A DNA stretch of 64,000 nt from Glycomyces luteolus (GTDB lineage: Bacteria > Actinomycetota > Actinomycetes > Mycobacteriales > Micromonosporaceae). Below, piece by piece: positions 7,971 through 16,216 of this stretch; the first letter of the stretch is position 1; the number at the start of each line of letters is the position of its first letter. The stretch is taken from NCBI RefSeq assembly GCF_027622875.1, contig NZ_JAPZVP010000016.1:1-64000 (forward strand), read 5' to 3'. The translations under genes and the position numbers were made by a program. The notes below the pieces were generated by a model. It did not search any database. It was given only the letters and a program-made list of their open reading frames with translations, and was not told the DNA's origin.

Positions 7971-8471
7971 ATGCCGAGAAACGCACTGCCCCGGATCGGG
8001 ACCAATCCTGCGGGGCAAGGACTTCCGATGACCGGCTACAAGCCTGACGGTCCCGTGGTGATCAAACCGCCGAAGGGCGACTTCACCAAGGCGGAGCGGC
8101 AGCAGGCCGAGGAGTACGTCGCGGCGGGGAACAAGGCGATTCGGGACGGGTTCATCTCGCCCACAGGTCGAGTGTCGACAACTTCGAACACGACTCTTGA
8201 ACGTCAGGCCCGTAACGAGGCTAAGAAGGAACGCGAACGCGCCAAGAACGATCCCAATTCGTCGAATTACACGGGAATCGTCGCGCACCTTCCCGACACG
8301 GGCTGGATGAACAAAGACACCAAAGGCGTTCCGATGGAATGGAGCGACCATACGAGGCGGCTCAATTCAAGTATCGCCGGCCAGAATCCCACCTATCCGG
8401 AGGGGTTCAAACCGAGCGAGTTCAAGATGCATCCCGACTGGTATACTCGAAGGGCCTCGGATGAGACCTGA
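7971..8471 (+). CDS. Candidate stand-alone toxin domain (Ntox15-like, HxxD)
   Basis: A 166-residue soluble, basic protein. Residues about 38-110 form a Lys/Arg-rich helical region (AERQQAEEYVAAGNKAIRDGF; ERQARNEAKKERERAKND). Then come AHLPDTGW (an HxxD motif, about residue 105) and RLNSSIAGQNP. HxxD followed by NSSIGxQ resembles the polymorphic toxin type 15 (Ntox15, Tde-type DNase) pattern, recalled from memory and not tested. It lies between an export-domain gene and an SMI1/KNR4 immunity gene, which fits a toxin. The split from the export domain is unusual. Confidence 0.5.
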   Translation: MPRNALPRIGTNPAGQGLPMTGYKPDGPVVIKPPKGDFTKAERQQAEEYVAAGNKAIRDGFISPTGRVSTTSNTTLERQARNEAKKERERAKNDPNSSNYTGIVAHLPDTGWMNKDTKGVPMEWSDHTRRLNSSIAGQNPTYPEGFKPSEFKMHPDWYTRRASDET

Positions 8472-8527
8472 AGTTTATCCGAAGCGGCTCAACCACTCTC
8501 ATCATGTTTTCAAACGAGGGGTTCGAC

Positions 8528-9037
8528 ATGTCTGAGCGCAATTCGTGGCCGGTGGTGCTGGGACTGACCATCACCGCCAAACGTGAGCTGCATCAGCGCG
8601 ACCCCGAAGACAGCGATGAGCAGACCATCCCGCGGCTCAAGCTTACCCCCGAGGCTCTCGAGGCGCTCGAGCGCGAGGTCGGCGAACCGTTCCCCTCGGA
8701 CTTCCACGACTTCCTCCTGCATGCCGACGGCTGGGAAGGCGTCTACTACGACCTCGACCTGTTCGGGAGTCGTGAACTGCGCGGCGGGGGCCGCTGGCCG
8801 ATCGCCAAAGAGCTGCTCGACATCTACACCGAAGAAGGCGTGATGGAAGCCCTGCGGCTCGATCCCAAAGGGGTCATGCCGGTTGCGGCGGGCGACGGCA
8901 CCGATCTGGTGCTGCTCATTCGCCCCGGTTGGGAGAACGCCGGTGAAGTCGTGTGGATCATCGGCGGTCAGCAGTACATTCGCGCCGAAGACTACAAAGC
9001 CTTCGTCGAATTCATCATGACGCAGCTCCAGTCCTGA
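8528..9037 (+). CDS. SMI1/KNR4 (SUKH-1) family immunity protein
   Basis: A 169-residue cytosolic protein. The start ATG 8528 (MSERNSW) is chosen because GAGGGG lies 8 bases upstream; an in-frame ATG at 8504 is less likely. The core LTPEALEALEREVGEPFPSDFHDFLLHADGWEGVYYDLDLFGSREL...GVMPVAAGDGTDLVLLI matches the SMI1/KNR4 fold: helix, a P-x-D/DF-x-x-FL turn, G-W, then L-F-x-P-like and late D-x strands. Lying directly after the candidate toxin 7971-8471, it is the likely cognate immunity protein. Confidence 0.75.
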   Translation: MSERNSWPVVLGLTITAKRELHQRDPEDSDEQTIPRLKLTPEALEALEREVGEPFPSDFHDFLLHADGWEGVYYDLDLFGSRELRGGGRWPIAKELLDIYTEEGVMEALRLDPKGVMPVAAGDGTDLVLLIRPGWENAGEVVWIIGGQQYIRAEDYKAFVEFIMTQLQS

Positions 9038-9152
9038 TCGGACGGATCAATCAGGAAGCGCTGGTCAGCGGTCATGATGCGCCTTTCTTACCGACGAAAC
9101 AGGTGCACTCTGCAGGTGGGCCGAGTATTCCAGAGCTGCCGGGGAGACCATG

Positions 9153-9695
9153 TCAGCAAATTCTCGAAAGCAGCTCACGCCACCCGTCCCGCTCTACGGG
9201 ATCAGGTGAGACAGCGAGGATGTCATCGATCAGCTCGGGGTATCCGGCGCCGAAAATGTAGCGATCGAAGAATCGCGTCGGTCCCTGGACCGTGCAGACA
9301 GGTTCCGGCTCCTCGTCTTCATCCCACATCTCCGGCGTTTCGAGATCGGTCGCGTCCCAGATCGAGACCTCCAGCGATCCCACCTCGACAGAAACGATGT
9401 AGCTGAAGGCGATGAGGCCGAGACTGACCTCGGTGGGTGGATCCGCCTCACGGTGGCCCTTGACTTGCCTGTCGTAGGAATAGAACTCGAGAAGGTCGGT
9501 CCGGAGTCCGTCGAACAGGCCGCCCAACGACTTGAGTTCGCTGGGGTACCAACGCAAGGTGCCCCCCTCACGCGGGTCACCCACTTCGTGTCCCCAGCTC
9601 AGTCGATCCCGGGGGTCCAGATGGTCGCGGCACCATCGGATGCGTTCTGCCAGTTCCAAATCAATCCGCCACCCTGATGATTGAGCTTCTTTCAT
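9153..9695 (-). CDS. Hypothetical acidic protein, possible orphan immunity
   Basis: A 180-residue soluble acidic protein (MKEAQSSGWRIDLELAERIRWCRDHLDPRDRLSWGHEVGD...). It has no TM or signal segment, and no family is recognised. It contains TVQGPTRFFDRYIFGAGYPELIDDILAVSPDPVERDGWRELL near the C-terminus. It is convergent with the SMI1/KNR4 gene and sits at the edge of the toxin block. Immunity function is only suggested by size, charge and location. Confidence 0.5.
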   Translation of the reverse strand: MKEAQSSGWRIDLELAERIRWCRDHLDPRDRLSWGHEVGDPREGGTLRWYPSELKSLGGLFDGLRTDLLEFYSYDRQVKGHREADPPTEVSLGLIAFSYIVSVEVGSLEVSIWDATDLETPEMWDEDEEPEPVCTVQGPTRFFDRYIFGAGYPELIDDILAVSPDPVERDGWRELLSRIC

Positions 9696-9953
9696 CGGGA
9701 TTCACGATCGATGGGCGGCGATGTGATCCTGCCTGGTGAGCCGGGCTCGGTTGCGGCCCCGAAGAAGACGATGCTCCTGGTCAAACGGTGCTGAAACCTG
9801 TTGTGTCCCAAAGGAGCCTCGTTGCACTATCCTGGCACGGTCGCCCTCTCCCGCGCAAACCTCGAGCTCACCGCCCGCCTCATCACCCGGCACCGCCTCG
9901 CCGTCGGCTCGTGGTGGCGCAAGCAGGTCAGGGGGAAGGTTGTGCGGCCGCGG

Positions 9954-10292
9954 TCAGGCGTAGAGATCGTCGCCTTCCGCCATGCGGGTCATGTCGGTGG
10001 CGGTCTGCTGGTCCGCCGTGCCGCCGGTGTCGATGGCGGTCTGGAGGCCGGCGATGAGGCCGTGGAGGGTGCCGCGCAGGTATTGGAGGTTGCGCCAGGT
10101 GGTGGCGTGGAAGTCGGCGTATTCGACGGTGGCGTTCTCGGCCGCGCCGGGGGCGGTGCCGAAGGCGGGGGCCTTCTTCAGGTCGCCGTCGCTGAGAGTC
10201 GGGATGATCTCGTTCTCGAGCTCCTCGAGGAGCCCGGCGAGGAACTGCCGGTAGCGCTCGAGTGCGGCCGGGTCGAAAGCGCGCATGGCCAT
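9954..10292 (-). CDS. ESX-like small helical protein (partner of DDDPYA protein)
   Basis: A 112-residue all-helical protein starting ATG 10292 after GAAGGAACCCC. It is paralogous in size, order and content to 56663-56995; for instance YADFHATTWRNLQYLRGTLHGLIAGLQTAIDTG here and YREFHRQTWTNLQDLRADLNGIIATLDGVAE there. In this copy the gene lies downstream of the large WXG protein, separated by 15 bp; in the other copy it lies upstream. It likely forms a helical pair with the large protein and has no membrane segment. Confidence 0.7.
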   Translation of the reverse strand: MAMRAFDPAALERYRQFLAGLLEELENEIIPTLSDGDLKKAPAFGTAPGAAENATVEYADFHATTWRNLQYLRGTLHGLIAGLQTAIDTGGTADQQTATDMTRMAEGDDLYA

Positions 10293-10307
10293 GCTGGGGT
10301 TCCTTCT

Positions 10308-11885
10308 CTACGCGTAGGGGTCGTCGTCTTCATTGACGAAGCCCCACATGTTCTCGTCCTCGACCAGGTCGACGTCGGCTTCGCGTTCCTTGTCGTCCAT
10401 GTTCGGCCCGCGCCCGGCTCCGGCACCGCCTCCGCCGCTCATCATCGCGGTGGACGCGCGCGAGCCGGGGGCGGCAGCCGCCGCACCGCCTGCCGCGGCT
10501 CCAAGGGCCGCACCGCCGAGAGACCCGCCCATGGAAGGTGTGGAAGCCGAAGGGGCCGTGGTGGATCCGGTGCCGAAGCCGCCTCCTCCACCGAAGCCTC
10601 CCCCGGTCGCGGCGCTCGCGCCGCCGCTCGCCAGGCCGCCGCTCGGGTCCTCGTCGTCTTCCGCGGGCTCGTCGGGGTTTTCGGGCGCGGGCGGGGGCAC
10701 TTCGCCGACGGGCGGTTCGAGGGAGGGGTCTTCGCTGGCCATGGGCTGCGCGGTGCCGCTGGGCTGCTCCATGGGCGGCGGTTCGAGGTTCATGTACGCG
10801 GGGTCGGCGGAGGGCGGGTACTCCTTGTCGCTGCGCACCGTGCGCACGGAGCGGTCCTCGGCGTCGGTGTCGGTGCTGCGCTGGCCGATGTCCTCATTGG
10901 ATTCGGCTTGGCGGGCGTCGTACGCGCCCCAACTCTGGTCGACGAGGGTCCCGTAGTGCTCCATCGCATCCGCGACTGCGAGCTCCTTGGCCTCCTCGAC
11001 CGTGAGGCCCTTGGCGGGGTCGAGGCCGTCGCGTTCGATGTTGACGGGGCTGGCGTAGTAGTCGATGTAGTGGAGGATGCGATCGTCGATGTAATCGATG
11101 ATCTCGGTGGCGAGGTCCGGTTCGGCCCCGCCGAGGGCGAGCACGTGCTCGGCGTCCTGGCAGGTGTATTCGATGCAGTCGCCGTGCCACCAGGCGGGCC
11201 GGACGTGCACGGACACCCAGCTGTGCCAGTCGCCGTCGATCCAGAACTGCGGTGCGGGGTACGGGATCTCGCCGGATCCGCCGCCTTGGATCGCGTAGAG
11301 CGCCTCCTCAGTGGACTGAAGGCTGGCGACGGTGGCGTCCACGTCGTCGACGAGGTCCTCAACGAGTTCGCGCGTCTGCGAGCAGGCGGCCTCGAAGGCC
11401 TCGAAGTCGGTGCCGGACCAGCCTTCGGCGAGGTCGTTCAGATTGGACTTGATCTGCTCGGACCAGTCGGAGAGCTTCCCGGACACCTGCTCGGACCAGG
11501 CGTTGCGGAGCCTCTCGAGCGAGTGCGCGTCGGCGCGTTCGGGCCGCACGGCGCCGACGGCGGCGCGGAAGTCGGCCTCTGTCGGGAACGCCATCCCGGC
11601 TTCCTTGGGGCGCAGGCGGTACAGCTGGCCTTCGACGGGCACCGGGGAGACGAGCTGCTGCCAGTCCTGTTCGGCCGGGTGCTCGGTCGGGTTGCCGCAG
11701 TTGGGGTTCGAGCAGGCCGGGCGGTCGGGAGGGGGCGGAGGCGGCTGGACGACCGTGTCGCCCGTGGGCGGCGGCGGAGGGGGCGGAGCGGCCCCGCCGA
11801 CGTCCCCGAACGCGGGAGCGCCCATGGCCGGTGCGGCGGCGTCGAGTCCGGGGTAGGACTCGATCGAGTTGTCGCTCATCGTCAT
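10308..11885 (-). CDS. Large WXG protein with Gly/Pro-rich region and DDDPYA tail
   Basis: About 525 residues from ATG 11885 (MTMSDN; MSDN at 11879 is the alternative). The order is a proline-rich N-terminus, a CSNPNCGNPTEHPAEQDWQQLVS block, a helical domain with LAEGWSGTDFEAFEAACSQTREL (WXG), a Cys-containing segment with CIEYTCQDAEH, a Pro/Gly/Ala-rich linker, and the acidic tail ENMWGFVNEDDDPYA. The protein at 54846-56657 has the same order (C-x3-C-x-N-TENPAE, LSEHWQGDDFDAF, EIWGIRAIDDDPYA). The conserved tail may be an export or recognition signal. Surface or secreted function is inferred. Confidence 0.7.
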   Translation of the reverse strand: MTMSDNSIESYPGLDAAAPAMGAPAFGDVGGAAPPPPPPPTGDTVVQPPPPPPDRPACSNPNCGNPTEHPAEQDWQQLVSPVPVEGQLYRLRPKEAGMAFPTEADFRAAVGAVRPERADAHSLERLRNAWSEQVSGKLSDWSEQIKSNLNDLAEGWSGTDFEAFEAACSQTRELVEDLVDDVDATVASLQSTEEALYAIQGGGSGEIPYPAPQFWIDGDWHSWVSVHVRPAWWHGDCIEYTCQDAEHVLALGGAEPDLATEIIDYIDDRILHYIDYYASPVNIERDGLDPAKGLTVEEAKELAVADAMEHYGTLVDQSWGAYDARQAESNEDIGQRSTDTDAEDRSVRTVRSDKEYPPSADPAYMNLEPPPMEQPSGTAQPMASEDPSLEPPVGEVPPPAPENPDEPAEDDEDPSGGLASGGASAATGGGFGGGGGFGTGSTTAPSASTPSMGGSLGGAALGAAAGGAAAAAPGSRASTAMMSGGGGAGAGRGPNMDDKEREADVDLVEDENMWGFVNEDDDPYA

Positions 11886-11966
11886 GCACCTCGCGGCTTC
11901 AGGGTGACCGGTTGCGTTCACGGTAGCAACCGGACGCCACCGATGGAACCTCCCGAATGGCCGTAT

Positions 11967-13307
11967 TCACTGCTTGGGAGGAATGTCGTCCCGCGTCTCC
12001 CAGTAGCGTCCGGTCACCGCGCGGCGCAGCCCGCCGCGCACGTCGGCCCGCGGGGCGGCCGGTGCCTCGCGGTCGGTTTGCGGTCCGAGCCGATCGATGC
12101 GGCAGTGCCACAGGTGCAGGACGGGACGCAGCGGGTCGGGCACCGCCGTCACAGTGGCCACCAGGTCGATGCGTGCGACCTGACCCGCCTCGAGGTTGAC
12201 CGTGGCGGCGGCAGTGTGCGGCGGATGCTCCTCGCCCTCCACCGGAAGCGGCGGGCCCGGGGTCCGCACTTCGAGCCGGTGCGCCCCGGGCGGGACCTCC
12301 AGCCACATGCGGGTCCAGTAGGCCCCCAAGGGAACCCCGTCGACCAGGATCTCCGGCGGAGGCACGGTGTAGCGGTGCCGGATCGGCACGAGCTCGCCGA
12401 CCGCGTCGAGCGACTTGCGCTGCGCGCCGTTGATGCGTTGTTGGCCTTCTGGCAGTTGCAGTGCCAGTTCATCCGAGGCGAGGTCCGCCTTGAGAAAGCG
12501 CGCATCGATGAGGATGCCGGCGCCGGTGCCGAGCTCCGGAAGCGGTCCGTCCTCGTCGAGTACGGCGGTACCGCGGAGCAGGAGCGGCGGTTCTGGGCCA
12601 AGCCGGTTGCACCGCAGAAAGGTCCAGAAGACCCTGATTCCCCACACCGCGAAACCCGCCGCAGTGAGGCTCCACCAAGCCACCATTGCGGCCTCAAGCG
12701 GCAACCCGACGAGCGTGAGTGTCAGCGCGACGACGCCGACGGCGACGGCGCCCAGCAGCGACGCTGAGAACCCCAGCCGCTGGCGCGCATGCGCGGGCAA
12801 GTACTGGAAGTAGTTCAGTCGGCCGCGCGGGCCGATCGTGTACCCGTGAATGTCGCGGAGGCCATAGGGCACTTCGGTATCGCCGTAGGCCCGGTGGCTC
12901 TCGCCGAGCATCCCGATGTAGTCGATCTTCGCCGTGCCGCCTGCGGTGACGTCGACTGCGCGCCAGGCACGTGAATGCTGGCTCTGGACCTCCACTAGGT
13001 GCCGCCCCGCCGCCAGTGGAATGCGAATCCGCCCCCAACCGGTCGCCACCGGTTCACCGTCGACGAGTGCGACCGGCACCAGGCTCGACCGCAGGAATCC
13101 GTCACTCGCAACCGGGTCGCCCGACTGCTCCCGATCGAGAGCGATCTGCAGCCGCTTCGCAGGGTCGGTGATCAGCCAGCGCCCCTCGCACCAGCCCACC
13201 CGAAGATCGAGTGTCCCGCCGTTCGGAGCGGGTCGGCGGTCCCCGATCGGAGTGATGCCCCAGCCCTTCCGCGGGGCACGATAGATCGGGCTGAACGAGG
13301 CGATCAT
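11967..13307 (-). CDS. Membrane protein with two PEGA-like domains
   Basis: A 446-residue protein starting at ATG 13307, overlapping the preceding gene by 4 bp (ATGA). Residues about 60-125 (VALVDGEPVATGWGRIRIPLAAGRHLVEVQSQHSRAWRAVDVTAGGTAKIDYIG) and about 340-420 (EILVDGVPLGAYWTRMWLEVPPGAHRLEVR...VNLEAGQVARIDL) each have the VDGxx...LxxGxHxVEV pattern of PEGA-type beta domains. Between them lie two TM helices (about 180-230). It is part of the minus-strand WXG gene series and may be a membrane scaffold for it. Function is unknown. Confidence 0.65.
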   Translation of the reverse strand: MIASFSPIYRAPRKGWGITPIGDRRPAPNGGTLDLRVGWCEGRWLITDPAKRLQIALDREQSGDPVASDGFLRSSLVPVALVDGEPVATGWGRIRIPLAAGRHLVEVQSQHSRAWRAVDVTAGGTAKIDYIGMLGESHRAYGDTEVPYGLRDIHGYTIGPRGRLNYFQYLPAHARQRLGFSASLLGAVAVGVVALTLTLVGLPLEAAMVAWWSLTAAGFAVWGIRVFWTFLRCNRLGPEPPLLLRGTAVLDEDGPLPELGTGAGILIDARFLKADLASDELALQLPEGQQRINGAQRKSLDAVGELVPIRHRYTVPPPEILVDGVPLGAYWTRMWLEVPPGAHRLEVRTPGPPLPVEGEEHPPHTAAATVNLEAGQVARIDLVATVTAVPDPLRPVLHLWHCRIDRLGPQTDREAPAAPRADVRGGLRRAVTGRYWETRDDIPPKQ

Positions 13308-14275
13308 GACCAGTCCAGGTCTTCGGGGTTCGTCATGGATTCCGGCGCCCGGTCCTCCCACAGCCAGTTCAGCGCCGAGTCCGGGATGCCGAGGGCTGGA
13401 CCTCCGGCCTCGAAGCCGCCCGCCAAGCCTTCGTCTTCGCCCTTGTACGTCGGGAACACTGTCGAAGCCGCCTGCACCGCATGTCGACCCCAGACCTTCC
13501 AGCTCTCCATCGCCCCGGTCGCGTGCCGCCCGCCCGCGGTCATCGCGGCCGCGTTGATGCCGTACACGAGCAGGCCTTCGACCATGTTGGTGAGACCCGC
13601 CCCGGCGATGTCGAGCGGCGAGACCGGGTTGCCCTGGGACTTCTGGAACGCGAACGTGAAGATCGACATCGCCCCGGTGATCGCCGCGCACCCGGTCGAG
13701 ATCGAGATCAGCGTCGCCTCGAAGCTCTTCGCCGTCGCCAGCAGCGCGGCGGCGGTGACGTTCGCGCTCGCCATGATCGCCGGGGCCCCGATCGCGCTGA
13801 CCACCCCGGCCAGCGCGGCCGCGTACGCGCCGAAGTACACGACCATGATCGCGGTGGCGGCGGTGAGGAAAAGCCAGAAGACGGTGAGCATCACGGCGAA
13901 CGCGAGGAGCTGCGCCCCGACGAGGTAGGCGTTGACGGCGAGCTGGGTGAGCTGGGCCTTGACGTCCCCGGAGGCGGCTTTGAACGCTTCGGCGTCCTCG
14001 CCCGACCAGTTCTCGTCGTCGACCTTGTCGACCTCGGACTGGAGGGCTTCGACGGCTTCGAGGTTCTTCTCGGCCAGGGCGATCCAGGCCCCGGCGCCTT
14101 TCATGATGTCGCCGGGGTTGCACTGGTTGAGGTAGACGACGGTGGCGAGCGCCTGCGTGGAGAGCCCGAAGGCGATGGCGGGCATGGCGATGCCGATGGC
14201 GCAGCTCTTGATGACGGCGTTGTATTCGCCGGCCATCGCCTCCCCGGCCTCCATGATGCTCTGCCCCGTGGACAT
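13304..14275 (-). CDS. WXG-domain protein fused to membrane helices
   Basis: 323 residues from ATG 14275, chosen because GGATAGGAGCGG lies just upstream; longer in-frame extensions are probably not used. Residues 1-110 hold ENWSGEDAEAFKAASGDVKAQLTQ, a WXG-type helical hairpin. Then come several hydrophobic helices (LLAFAVMLTVFWLFLTAATAIMVVYFGAYAAALAGVVSAIG; later NMVEGLLVYGINAAAMTAGG) and a soluble C-terminus ending NPEDLDWS. WXG proteins are normally soluble, so the fusion is unusual. It is coupled with the PEGA-like membrane protein downstream. Confidence 0.65.
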   Translation of the reverse strand: MSTGQSIMEAGEAMAGEYNAVIKSCAIGIAMPAIAFGLSTQALATVVYLNQCNPGDIMKGAGAWIALAEKNLEAVEALQSEVDKVDDENWSGEDAEAFKAASGDVKAQLTQLAVNAYLVGAQLLAFAVMLTVFWLFLTAATAIMVVYFGAYAAALAGVVSAIGAPAIMASANVTAAALLATAKSFEATLISISTGCAAITGAMSIFTFAFQKSQGNPVSPLDIAGAGLTNMVEGLLVYGINAAAMTAGGRHATGAMESWKVWGRHAVQAASTVFPTYKGEDEGLAGGFEAGGPALGIPDSALNWLWEDRAPESMTNPEDLDWS

Positions 14276-14286
14276 CTCGACCGCTC

Positions 14287-14592
14287 CTATCCGTTCGCGC
14301 CGAACGCGGTGGCGCAGGCTTCGTCGGTGTCGTCCATATCCTGCGCGCACGCGTCAAGTGCCGCGTTGACCTCGCGGAAGCATTCGGCGGCTCCGGCCAT
14401 GGATTCGGCGACGGTGGAGGTGGCGATGGAGTAGGCGGCGGCCAGGGGGAGGGTGACGGTGGTGTAGAGGCCGCGATCGATCTCGCTCATGACCTGGAGG
14501 TACTGGTCGGTGCTCTCCAGGATCGGGACCACGTTGGCCTCGATGTCGGCGCCGAGCTGACGGAGGAATTCGCTGTCGAAGACGCGGGTCAT
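14287..14592 (-). CDS. Small helical ESX-like protein
   Basis: A 101-residue helical protein (MTRVFDSEFLRQLGADIEANVVPIL...AAECFREVNAALDACAQDMDDTDEACATAFG). It overlaps the end of the upstream gene by 4 bp and ends 12 bp before the membrane-anchored WXG gene. It has no WXG motif. Size, helical content and the late D-x-x-D motif match the small partner proteins elsewhere in the island. It is likely a partner of the downstream WXG-membrane protein, inferred from position only. Confidence 0.6.
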   Translation of the reverse strand: MTRVFDSEFLRQLGADIEANVVPILESTDQYLQVMSEIDRGLYTTVTLPLAAAYSIATSTVAESMAGAAECFREVNAALDACAQDMDDTDEACATAFGANG

Positions 14593-15344
14593 CGGGGTCC
14601 TGCCTTTCGCTGGATGCTGTCGCTGAGCTGCTGGATGCGATCCGCCATGTCGTTCGCGGCGCGGGTGGCGCGGTCGGCGGCGGCGGGGGCCTGCTCGGTC
14701 TTGTCGGCGAGGTCGGCGGGGAGTGCGGCGCGGGCGCGCTGCTCGGCGGTGCGGCGCAGTTCGTCGCGGGCGCGGGCGATGAGGTCGGTGAGGGCCTGGC
14801 CGAGTCCGTCGGGGCCGCGCTGGCGGGCATTCGGGGCGATCCAGACGGCGGCGACGGCGCGTTCGGCGCTGGAGGTGACGGCGAGGTCCCCTTCGTCGCT
14901 GTGGAGCTTGACGTCGAGGTTGTCGCGGTCGGGTCTGGCGCGGGCGGATTGGGCGGCGCGCATGGTCTTGAGGACGCCGTCGAGGTGTCCGGCGAGGGCG
15001 CGGTCGTGTTCGGGGTCGCGGCTGAGGGTGCCGCCGGGCCCGACCGGGCTGGTGAAACCGTCGATGCCGAGCCGGCCGCGCATCATGGCGGCGAAGGCCT
15101 CGTAGCCGCCGGCGGCGGTGGCCTGCTGGAGTTCGCCGATCGCCTTGATGCCGTTGGCGACGGCCGCGTCGGCTTCGGCGCCGGGGCGGGGCAGCTGCGC
15201 GGCGAGTTCGGTGACGAGGCGGGCGATGGTGCTGGGGGGCTGGCGGAATCCGGCGGCCGTGACCGCGACGATGATCTTGTCGTCGTCGAGGCGCAGCGTC
15301 ACATATTCATCGATGTCGGTGAAAATCTGGCCGGGATCGGTCAC
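14589..15344 (-). CDS. YbaB-like domain protein
   Basis: 251 residues starting at GTG 15344. The segment NLDVKLHSDEGDLAVTSSAERAVAAVWIAPNARQRGPDGLGQALTDLIARARDELRRT follows the YbaB/EbfC-type pattern of beta strands, an L-x-x-x-L helix and a long Arg-rich helix. In actinobacteria such domains often occur in ESX-associated genes. The N-terminal part (DEYVTLRLDDDKIIVAVTAAGFRQPPSTIARLVTELAAQL) looks like a second divergent copy. The C-terminus is helical. Function is not known; YbaB proteins can bind DNA. Confidence 0.5.
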   Translation of the reverse strand: MTDPGQIFTDIDEYVTLRLDDDKIIVAVTAAGFRQPPSTIARLVTELAAQLPRPGAEADAAVANGIKAIGELQQATAAGGYEAFAAMMRGRLGIDGFTSPVGPGGTLSRDPEHDRALAGHLDGVLKTMRAAQSARARPDRDNLDVKLHSDEGDLAVTSSAERAVAAVWIAPNARQRGPDGLGQALTDLIARARDELRRTAEQRARAALPADLADKTEQAPAAADRATRAANDMADRIQQLSDSIQRKAGPR

Positions 15345-15448
15345 TGTGGCGGCTCACTTCGGTGGACGTCACCATGACAATACCGAACAAACTCGTGTGG
15401 AGCCTACCCCTGCGCGGGCCGTTCGGGCAGCTCACCGGCGCGCGGGTG

Positions 15449-16156
15449 TTATCCCAACCGGGCGTAGTAGACGGCGCCGATGTCGCCGACGACGGCGGCC
15501 GCTTCGGATTGCGCTCGGCGCAGGGCGGCGGTGAGTTGTTCGGCGAGGGTGTGCCGGTCGGTGAGGTTGAGGACGTTGTTCTGGAGGAACACGACGTCGG
15601 TGAGTCGCCCGCGGAGGTTGACGGCGAGTTTGCTCAGCCCGTCCTCGGTGCTCGCCTCGAAGCGCTCGTGTTCGCGGGCGGCGACGGCGGATTCGATGTC
15701 GGCGAGGACCTGTTCGGCGGGTGTCGAGCCGCCGCCGGTCGCGCCGGCTCGGGTGGCGTACGCGCCCTGGTTCTCGGCGCGGGCGTCTTCGGCGTCGGCC
15801 CAGGCCAGGCCGATCGCGTCGGCGAGGCCGTGGTTGCCGAGGCGCACGGCGTCGACGCTGAATTCGAGTTCGCGCAGTTCCCCGGCGGCGTCGATGACGA
15901 CCTTGGTGGTCTGGTCGGGGTCGTACCCGGTGTGGCGGGCCTGCTGGAATTCGGCGAGCATCGCCATGGCCTGGGCGGCTTCGCGCTGCGCGGCTTCGAC
16001 GGCTTCGCGGCTGGGCGGGTCGGCGAGCACGCGCTGCGCGTTCTCCCAGTTCTCGTCGCGCGGGAGCTTCTCGAGCACGGCCCGGGCGTCCTCGATCCGC
16101 TGCTCGTAGTCCTCGGACACGTCGAACGTGAACGGTTTGGGGTCATCGGGGTTCAT
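15449..16156 (-). CDS. YbaB-like two-domain protein
   Basis: 235 residues from ATG 16156. Two repeats match the YbaB-like fold: TTKVVIDAAGELRELEFSVDAVRLGNHGLADAIGLAWADAEDAR (about 85-128) and TEDGLSKLAVNLRGRLTDVVFLQNNVLNLTDRHTLAEQLTAALRRAQSEAA (about 170-222). The N-terminal 70 residues are helical. It lies between the MPTFQQ gene at 16217 and the other YbaB-like gene, on the same strand. A role in regulating or scaffolding the WXG genes is a guess. Confidence 0.55.
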   Translation of the reverse strand: MNPDDPKPFTFDVSEDYEQRIEDARAVLEKLPRDENWENAQRVLADPPSREAVEAAQREAAQAMAMLAEFQQARHTGYDPDQTTKVVIDAAGELRELEFSVDAVRLGNHGLADAIGLAWADAEDARAENQGAYATRAGATGGGSTPAEQVLADIESAVAAREHERFEASTEDGLSKLAVNLRGRLTDVVFLQNNVLNLTDRHTLAEQLTAALRRAQSEAAAVVGDIGAVYYARLG

Positions 16157-16216
16157 GGCCGCTCCAAACGCATGCGGTACAGGGGCGGTCTCGATCCTAC
16201 CGCCGGACGGCCCGGC

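Noticed and set aside
9801-12767. Very long plus-strand open frame
   Set aside because: It is antisense to four well-supported minus-strand genes and is Gly/Val/Arg-rich in the way shadow frames of GC-rich genes are.
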